Shown: in pieces, positions 59,428 through 64,000 of the stretch | How the letters are laid out: every line of letters starts with the position of its first letter | How positions within the stretch are numbered: position 1 is the first letter of the stretch | Origin: UBA1189 sp964570685 | GTDB taxonomy: Bacteria; Bacteroidota; Bacteroidia; Bacteroidales; Bacteroidaceae | Assembly (NCBI GenBank): GCA_964570685.1 | Contig: CAZMZC010000007.1 | Coordinates: 1-64,000 of the forward strand | DNA: 64,000 bases | Direction: 5' to 3' | The notes under the pieces: model-generated | What the model was told of the DNA's origin: nothing | Database searches by the model: none | Seen by the model: only the letters and a program-made list of their open reading frames with translations | Position numbers and translations under genes: made by a program

Positions 59428-60288
59428 ATGGAAGATTGTGGATACGGCACCCGCCTGCTCACCTCGGCCGATGTGGCTACCGACCAGCCCGTGGAGGCCG
59501 ACCGCTTTGCCATATCGCTCTGCACGGGAGGCAGCGCCTCGGTGACCGTCAACCTCGACAGCAGCTGCATAGCAACGGGCGACATACTCTTTGTAGCGCC
59601 CCACGACTTCGTCCACTTCATCGCCGTCAGCCCCGATTTTGCCCTGAAGCAGATCTACGTGACGCGGATGGATCTCATACGCGAGGCCGCCATGCAGGTA
59701 TTACCCTTCATAAAGGATGTAGACTCCTCGCGGGCCTTCTTCCTCAGAGAGAAGGAGAACTACAGCAAGGGAGAGCACATACTCGCGGACTTCAGCACCA
59801 TATACGACTTCATCACCCTCGTGTTGGCCAACCCCGGGAGTGCCAGCAAGTATGAGCAGGGCGTGTGCATCTTCCGCTGCCTGCTGCTCGCCCTGCGCGA
59901 CAAGGTATCGGTGCGCCACAGGCAGGAGCTACCGAGGGGTGCAGGCAGCGCGCTGGGCCACTACAACAAGTTCGTGCTGCTGCTCAGCAAGCACTGCAAG
60001 GAGCACCACGAGGTCACCTTCTATGCCGACAGCCTGCACGTGACCTCCCAGTACCTGGGGCGCATATGCCGCAAGTACGACGGGCGCGGCGCCAAGGAGA
60101 TCATCAACGACACGCTGATACTGCAGATGAAATCGGCCATCAAGAACACCGAGCTCACGATGAAGGAGATAAGCTACGAGTACAACTTCCCCAACTTCTC
60201 GGCCATGAGCCGCTTCTTCCACCACCACACGGGAATGACGCCCACACAGTTCCGCACCATCTCCCGCGAGGGCCAGCGCGGAGGGTAG
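59428..60288 (+). CDS. AraC-family transcriptional regulator
   Basis: A 286-residue regulator. The N-terminal half (~10-150) is a cupin-like sensing region (FAISLCTGGSASVTVNLDSSCIATGDILFVAPHDFV). The C-terminal ~100 residues hold two helix-turn-helix motifs (EVTFYADSLHVTSQYLGRICRKYDG and TMKEISYEYNFPNFSAMSRFFHHHTGMTPTQFR). It is divergent from the lipid operon with about 230 bp between the start codons, so it is the likely controller. ATG 59428 is chosen because the promoter precedes it. Confidence 0.92.
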   Translation: MEDCGYGTRLLTSADVATDQPVEADRFAISLCTGGSASVTVNLDSSCIATGDILFVAPHDFVHFIAVSPDFALKQIYVTRMDLIREAAMQVLPFIKDVDSSRAFFLREKENYSKGEHILADFSTIYDFITLVLANPGSASKYEQGVCIFRCLLLALRDKVSVRHRQELPRGAGSALGHYNKFVLLLSKHCKEHHEVTFYADSLHVTSQYLGRICRKYDGRGAKEIINDTLILQMKSAIKNTELTMKEISYEYNFPNFSAMSRFFHHHTGMTPTQFRTISREGQRGG

Positions 60289-60307
60289 GCGGCAAAGTGC
60301 ACCTTCT

Positions 60308-60397
60308 TGTGTACAAAAAGTGTACAAATAAGTGTAAATCTTTTTGGCTTAACTCTTATGGCATTCAATGGATTACGCCAACAAAAGTGTACATCTG
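60308..60397 (-). repeat. GTAC element copy 3 (minus orientation)
   Basis: On the minus strand: GCAGATGTACACTTTTGTTGG, TAATCCATTGAATGCCATAA, AGTTAAGCC, then TTTACAC and TTTTTGTACACA. It is the inverted mate of 61584-61683; together they bracket the CPBP protease gene. Confidence 0.85.
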
Positions 60398-60489
60398 CTG
60401 TTTGAGGCGATTTATTCCCGATTGTCCAATGGAATAGACTAAGCCACCGAATAGTCTTATGCCATATTACCGATATATATTACTCCAAG

Positions 60490-60521
60490 TTGCCGAATAT
60501 GAATTTATTTTATTACTTTTG
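60490..60521 (+). promoter_or_regulatory. promoter of the CPBP protease gene
   Basis: TTG at 60490-60492, a 21-nt spacer and TACTTTTG at 60514-60521. It places the transcription start near 60528 and selects ATG 60546. Confidence 0.6.
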
Positions 60522-60545
60522 CAAAAATCTTGCAATCTTATTGTT

Positions 60546-61202
60546 ATGGCAGCTAAAGTTAAAGGCGTATTGGTCCTGATAGGAGTATTCCTCATTTATT
60601 GGTTGGGAATGTCATTCACAACAGGTTTTTTGTATAATGTGTTTTCTTCGTTCGTTTTATCAGTCTTTGCAGCTCAACTGATTTTCTCGTTTCCTTTCTT
60701 GTATGTCATGTTCAGGAAATCGAAGATTGCTTTAATTGGTGAAGAGACCGTTAACGAAAAGACTTGCCCTTGGTGGGTCCTATTGGGTCTTGGACTTGCA
60801 ATTGCATTAATAGCAAGAGTCTATTATCATCTTTTCAGTCCTTACTCGGTTGGTTCCGAAAATATCACTTATCATGGATTGGAAGGGATTTGTATGTTTA
60901 TGAGTAATGTGTTGATTTATCCTATAATAGAAGAACTGTTTTATAGGAAATGGATGATTACGTATCTTGAAAGAAAAGATGTCAAGCCTATATACATATT
61001 TCTTATTACATCATTTCTGTTTTTCTTTATTCATACGAATACCCAATACATGTATTTTCGATTTGACACGTTGCTCTCTGGAGCAATATTGTATTATATC
61101 TATACCCGCTATCGTAATATAAAGTATTGCATATCTGTACATATTATATGTAACTTGGTTGTGAACTTAATTTCTATCGCAAATCAACATATGTTATTAT
61201 AA
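60546..61202 (+). CDS. CPBP-family intramembrane metalloprotease (CAAX-like)
   Basis: A 218-residue membrane protein with six to seven hydrophobic helices. It has the three motifs of the Abi/CPBP family: EELFYRKW (EExxxR), FFFIHTN (FxxxH) and VHIICN (HxxxN/B). Members act as CAAX-like proteases, bacteriocin self-immunity or maturation factors. No bacteriocin gene is visible next to it. It is more AT-rich than its neighbours and lies between two inverted copies of the GTAC element, like a gene cassette. An upstream extension to 60459 is excluded by the promoter. Confidence 0.88.
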   Translation: MAAKVKGVLVLIGVFLIYWLGMSFTTGFLYNVFSSFVLSVFAAQLIFSFPFLYVMFRKSKIALIGEETVNEKTCPWWVLLGLGLAIALIARVYYHLFSPYSVGSENITYHGLEGICMFMSNVLIYPIIEELFYRKWMITYLERKDVKPIYIFLITSFLFFFIHTNTQYMYFRFDTLLSGAILYYIYTRYRNIKYCISVHIICNLVVNLISIANQHMLL

Positions 61203-61360
61203 CATCTGATACTACAACCGACTTATGTCAACTGTAACAGGTGAAAACAAGTTTCTTTATTAATTGCCAGAAAACATCCCACCACCTTTTCTGCTACATC
61301 CCAACTTCTATTTCCAAGCTTGTAACCTTTCATCATCGCTGTTACATAGTACCAAGATTA

Positions 61361-61447
61361 TTTCTCCCTGCAAAGAGAAACATTTCTCCCTGCAAGGATA
61401 AAGTATTCTCCCTGCAAGGAGAAAAGTTTCTACCTGCAAGGAGAAAA
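61361..61447. repeat. 22-bp-period palindrome array C (four units)
   Basis: TTCT starts at 61362, 61384, 61406 and 61428, exactly 22 bp apart. Units are TTTCTCCCTGCAAAGAGAAA, TTTCTCCCTGCAAGGATAAA, TTCTCCCTGCAAGGAGAAAA and TTTCTACCTGCAAGGAGAAA. The stretch 61203-61360 and 61448-61583 hold nothing else recognisable. Confidence 0.9.
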
Positions 61448-61583
61448 AGCGAGAGACAAAGAGGTGCTGGAAAACAACAGGTAAGAGGCTACGATTAGGC
61501 TCTATCGTTGTCTGAAAAGCCTCACAGCTTCGCAACCTCTATGAGCGAGCAACGAAAAATGTGTAAAAACACATGCCCAAAGG

Positions 61584-61683
61584 CAGATGTACACTTTTGT
61601 TGGCATAATCCACTGAGCATTATCGTAGTTAAGCCGAAAAAATGTACACAAAATTTACACCTTTTGTACACAAAAAGTACACA
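61584..61683 (+). repeat. GTAC element copy 4 (plus orientation)
   Basis: GCAGATGTACACTTTTGTTGG, CATAATCCACTGAGCATTAT, GTAGTTAAGCCGAAAA, ending GTACACAAAAAGTACAC, the same 17 bases that end copy 2. Confidence 0.85.
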
Positions 61684-61813
61684 TTTCTGGCTGTTCTTGG
61701 AGTTTCAAGAAATGCCAGTTCCTTAGACACCATCCAATCTTAGACACTCTTCAAATACTCTCCTGAGGCAAAAATAAGTGCTGTGCCATATCAGCCGATA
61801 GGCAAACTCTTTA

Positions 61814-61821
61814 TACCTTTG
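61814..61821 (+). promoter_or_regulatory. -7 box for the CDF transporter gene
   Basis: TACCTTTG, 42 nt before the ATG at 61864. Confidence 0.5.
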
Positions 61822-61863
61822 CAGCCCTCAAAACAAATCTACAAACTGTAAAAGCAAATCAGT

Positions 61864-62775
61864 ATGGAACGGGAAAGAACGGCATCGGTACAGCAACGCG
61901 AGAAGGAAATCTTTCGGGTGACGTGGATAGGCAGCATCGTGAACTTCGGGCTGCTGGTGTTCAAGTTCGTGGCGGGTATCGTGGGGCATAGTGCCGCTAT
62001 GGTGGCCGATGCCGTGCACTCGCTTTCCGACTTTGTTACCGATATCGTAGTGATAGCCTTCGTGCGCATCTCGGGCAAGCCCGAAGATGAGGACCACGGC
62101 TACGGGCACGGCAAGTACGAGACCTTGGCTACGGCCATCATCGGCATCGTCCTCTTCTTCGTGGGTGTGGGTATATTGGTCAATGGCGCCACGACGGTGG
62201 CCGACACCCTCGGAGGCCAACCCTTGGAGGCGCCGAGTCTCATCGCATTGGTAGCGGCGGCAGCGTCCATCATACTCAAGGAACTGCTCTACCGATACAC
62301 CATACACGCAGGCAAGCGGCTCCGCTCGCAAGCCGTGGTGGCCAACGCCTGGCACCACCGCAGCGACGCCTTCTCCTCGATAGGCACACTGGTGGGTATC
62401 GCAGGAGCCATCTTCCTCGGTGAGCGGTGGCGCATACTCGACCCCATAGCTGCCATCGTGGTGAGTGCCTTCATCATCAAGGTAGCCATACAGCTGCTCA
62501 AGCCGTGTGTAGACGAACTCCTGGAGTGTTCCCTGCCTGCCGAGGTGGAGACACGGATACGCGAAATCATCCTCTCCTTCCCTGCGGTGAGTGCGCCCCA
62601 CCACCTACGCACACGCCGTATCGGCAACCATATCGCCATTGAGGTACACGTGCGTATGGACGGAGCCACCCCGCTTGCCGCGGCCCACTCGGTAGCTACC
62701 GACATAGAGCAGCGGCTGAAGGCGGAGTTTGGAGAAGATACCCACATCGGCATACACATGGAGCCGGTGAAGTGA
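61864..62775 (+). CDS. cation diffusion facilitator (CDF) metal exporter
   Basis: A 303-residue inner-membrane antiporter exporting Zn2+, Fe2+ or similar ions. It has six hydrophobic spans. The first metal site motif is MVADAVHSLSDFVTDIVV (HxxxD), and the second is NAWHHRSDAFSSIGTLVGIAGA. A cytosolic metal-binding ferredoxin-like tail holds HHLRTRRIGNHIAIEVHVRMDG. Length is standard for the CzcD/FieF type. It is transcribed alone. Confidence 0.95.
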   Translation: MERERTASVQQREKEIFRVTWIGSIVNFGLLVFKFVAGIVGHSAAMVADAVHSLSDFVTDIVVIAFVRISGKPEDEDHGYGHGKYETLATAIIGIVLFFVGVGILVNGATTVADTLGGQPLEAPSLIALVAAAASIILKELLYRYTIHAGKRLRSQAVVANAWHHRSDAFSSIGTLVGIAGAIFLGERWRILDPIAAIVVSAFIIKVAIQLLKPCVDELLECSLPAEVETRIREIILSFPAVSAPHHLRTRRIGNHIAIEVHVRMDGATPLAAAHSVATDIEQRLKAEFGEDTHIGIHMEPVK

Positions 62776-62793
62776 AAGTGTGCAAGAATGATT

Positions 62794-62801
62794 TATCTTT
62801 G
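62794..62801 (+). promoter_or_regulatory. -7 box before the YdeI pseudogene
   Basis: TATCTTTG ends five bases before the ATG at 62807, so any message would be leaderless or nearly so. Confidence 0.4.
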
Positions 62802-62806
62802 CTCCG

Positions 62807-63069
62807 ATGAATACAGTTTACACCAGCCATAGAGAGGAATGGAGAGCCTGGCTCTCGGCAAACTTCGACAAGGAAAAGGAGGTATGGTTCGTTTTTCCGA
62901 TGAAAGCGGCCGGAGAGGAGGCATTGCCTACATCGATGCCGCGCGGAAACGTCCCGAGGAGTTTCAGAAACGCCTCGACAGCTTCATCAAGAAAACCCAC
63001 GAGAACAAACTGATTATAGGCTACGGGGGCATTGACAAGTATTATAGGATAAATAGGGAGGGGGGATAG
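62807..63069 (+). pseudogene. YdeI/OmdA-family gene with internal deletion and frameshift
   Basis: The frame from 62807 gives a YdeI-like start (REEWRAWLSANFDKEKEVWF, VFPMKAAGE) and then turns to nonsense. From about 62917 another frame gives the normal family C-terminus (IAYIDAARKRPEEFQKRL, then FIKKTHENKLIIGYGGIDKYY) and ends at 63069. Roughly 110 residues between them are absent. Intact relatives have about 190-200 residues, so this is a deletion remnant, with a joint near 62915-62925. Confidence 0.82.
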
Positions 63070-63135
63070 GTGTTTGCTCGTTTCAATAAGAGATAAGGCG
63101 GAATAGAGTTGTTGGTATGAATAAGTTATAGTCGC

Positions 63136-63861
63136 TTACATACAGCGTTCTTTACAGATTGCTTCGTATGCACGCAACACTTCCTTGAATTTTTCTTCTG
63201 CTGCCTTCTGGACATCTGGGCCAAGTGTAGCCACCTTGTCCGGATGATATTTGACGGCCATCCTGCGGTATGCCTTCTTTACCTCTTCGTTGGTTGCGTC
63301 AGGTGTAATCTCAAGAATCTTGTAGTTGCTGTCGTTGCTGGGGCGGAACTGAGCGAGGATGGAGTCTGCTTCACTCTGCGAAAGTCCTATAGAGGTTGCG
63401 ATAGTCTCAAGGATGTCCGTCTCCTTTTGATGAAGACCATCACATGCGCCAAGTGCTACAAGATAGTGGTATAGCTGCAGACGCTGCGAGTAGTCCATGC
63501 ACGAGCGTATCTGACCACATACCTCATATAGATTGTATTCCTTCTCCATAAGTCCTTGCATAATCTCTGCAGCCTCATCTCCTGCCTGTGGCCCGAAGTT
63601 CCTTGCAAAGAAGTTGCGAAGTGTCGAGAGTTCCTGCGATGTGGTCTTACCGTCAGCCTTGATGACCGATGCCGACAGCACCAGAAGGCTCATGAGGAAA
63701 CTGTTCCTCTGACCCTGATTCCATGACTGCTGTTCTCCCTGTGCGGCAGTAGCCTCAGAGAGTTCCTCCAGTTTTGATGTGATATAATATCCAAGGATGC
63801 CCCCGATAGGCCCAAACAGCGCCCATCCGAGTACTCCTGTTATCCATTTCCCGAGTCCCAT
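63136..63861 (-). CDS. TerB-like / J-domain protein (DjlA-type)
   Basis: A 241-residue protein. A hydrophobic N-terminal segment (ITGVLGWALFGPIGGILGYYI) is probably a membrane anchor. There is a TerB-like helical domain (~55-165, SASVIKADGKTTSQELSTLRNFF) and a C-terminal J domain (~175-240) with the HPD motif in MAVKYHPDKVATLG. This is the layout of DjlA co-chaperones, which stimulate DnaK at the membrane. The start follows another frame's stop by 39 bases, suggesting an operon with the gene at the window edge. Confidence 0.9.
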   Translation of the reverse strand: MGLGKWITGVLGWALFGPIGGILGYYITSKLEELSEATAAQGEQQSWNQGQRNSFLMSLLVLSASVIKADGKTTSQELSTLRNFFARNFGPQAGDEAAEIMQGLMEKEYNLYEVCGQIRSCMDYSQRLQLYHYLVALGACDGLHQKETDILETIATSIGLSQSEADSILAQFRPSNDSNYKILEITPDATNEEVKKAYRRMAVKYHPDKVATLGPDVQKAAEEKFKEVLRAYEAICKERCM

Positions 63862-63900
63862 CTTGTTTGGAAAAGAGTGTAATGAGAAGGCAACAGATGA

Positions 63901-63999
63901 TTATACGGAATAATTCTGACGTTCCACTGAAACCGTCAACGAAGGCGCCTGGACCTGATTACTTGGCTCTGAGCTTTTGGGCTTGCCGCCCAAAGAGAG
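63901..63999 (-). CDS. possible C-terminal end of a gene cut by the window edge
   Basis: Reading leftward from 63999 a frame is open for 32 codons and stops at TAA 63901-63903. Its residues include GGKPKSSEP and SLTVSVERQNYSV. It looks like a natural C-terminus and lies just upstream of the J-domain gene on the same strand. No family can be named. Confidence 0.35.
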   Translation of the reverse strand, partial: LSLGGKPKSSEPSNQVQAPSLTVSVERQNYSV

Positions 64000-64000
64000 C

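Noticed and set aside
61361..61447. Possible CRISPR array
   Set aside because: The units are palindromes placed back to back every 22 bp with no unique spacers, and no cas genes are in the window.

Overview
The window looks like chromosomal DNA from a member of the Bacteroidales, probably a gut Bacteroidaceae/Prevotellaceae relative; the genus cannot be fixed from sequence alone. The evidence is Bacteroidetes-type promoters (TAnnTTTG -7 boxes, some with a TTTG/TTG -33 box) and typical families: a TonB receptor with a DUF4249 lipoprotein, DUF3276, DUF5606, DUF4923, a BspA-type LRR protein, a C10 protease with a T9SS-like tail, split methylmalonyl-CoA mutase and meso-diaminopimelate dehydrogenase. 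Coding DNA is GC-moderate. A short AT-rich island near 33.7-34.8 kb stands out.

Layout. 0-2.3 kb: an AlbA_2 regulator, DUF4298 and a Sel1 remnant, bracketed by a 35-bp direct repeat. 2.3-6.8 kb: a double GH43 enzyme and a GH2 enzyme, convergent on one terminator. 6.9-11.7 kb: MBL hydrolase, murB, an outer-membrane barrel, threonine aldolase and a tyrosine recombinase. 11.8-16.4 kb: nfo, then a histidine operon with its own leader peptide and attenuator, hisG, and a hisD-hisC reading frame joined through an 87-bp palindromic repeat. 16.4-23.4 kb: pncB, mutA-mutB and a GHL10 hydrolase. 23.6-28 kb: cstA and uvrA; uvrA carries a 7-bp tandem repeat inside its frame. 28-31.7 kb: TonB receptor plus DUF4249 lipoprotein, also invaded by palindromic repeats. 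31.8-36.8 kb: a repeat-flanked DUF1016 nuclease pseudogene, a candidate structured RNA, a two-gene HEPN-like unit and a BspA-like protein. 36.9-37.8 kb: a gene-free composite repeat. 37.9-45 kb: DUF3276, an SLC13 transporter, nusB, yajC-ybbR-coaE, DUF5606 and DUF4923. 45-49.6 kb: BASS transporter, DAP dehydrogenase and C10 protease. 49.6-59.2 kb: a ten-gene lipid/aryl-polyene-like operon running leftward, with a divergent AraC regulator. 60.3-61.7 kb: a CPBP protease gene inside a second inverted-repeat composite. 61.8-64 kb: a CDF metal transporter, a YdeI pseudogene and a TerB/J-domain protein.

The most unusual material is repetitive. Three arrays of short palindromes have an exact 22-bp period. 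Four copies of a ~100-bp element, arranged as two inverted pairs, flank either a nested palindrome (37 kb) or a protease gene (60-61 kb). A separate palindromic family has entered reading frames (hisDC linker, a lipoprotein signal peptide, the body of DUF4249), resembling in kind the palindromic elements known inside Rickettsia genes. All calls come from reading the sequence; no database search was run.
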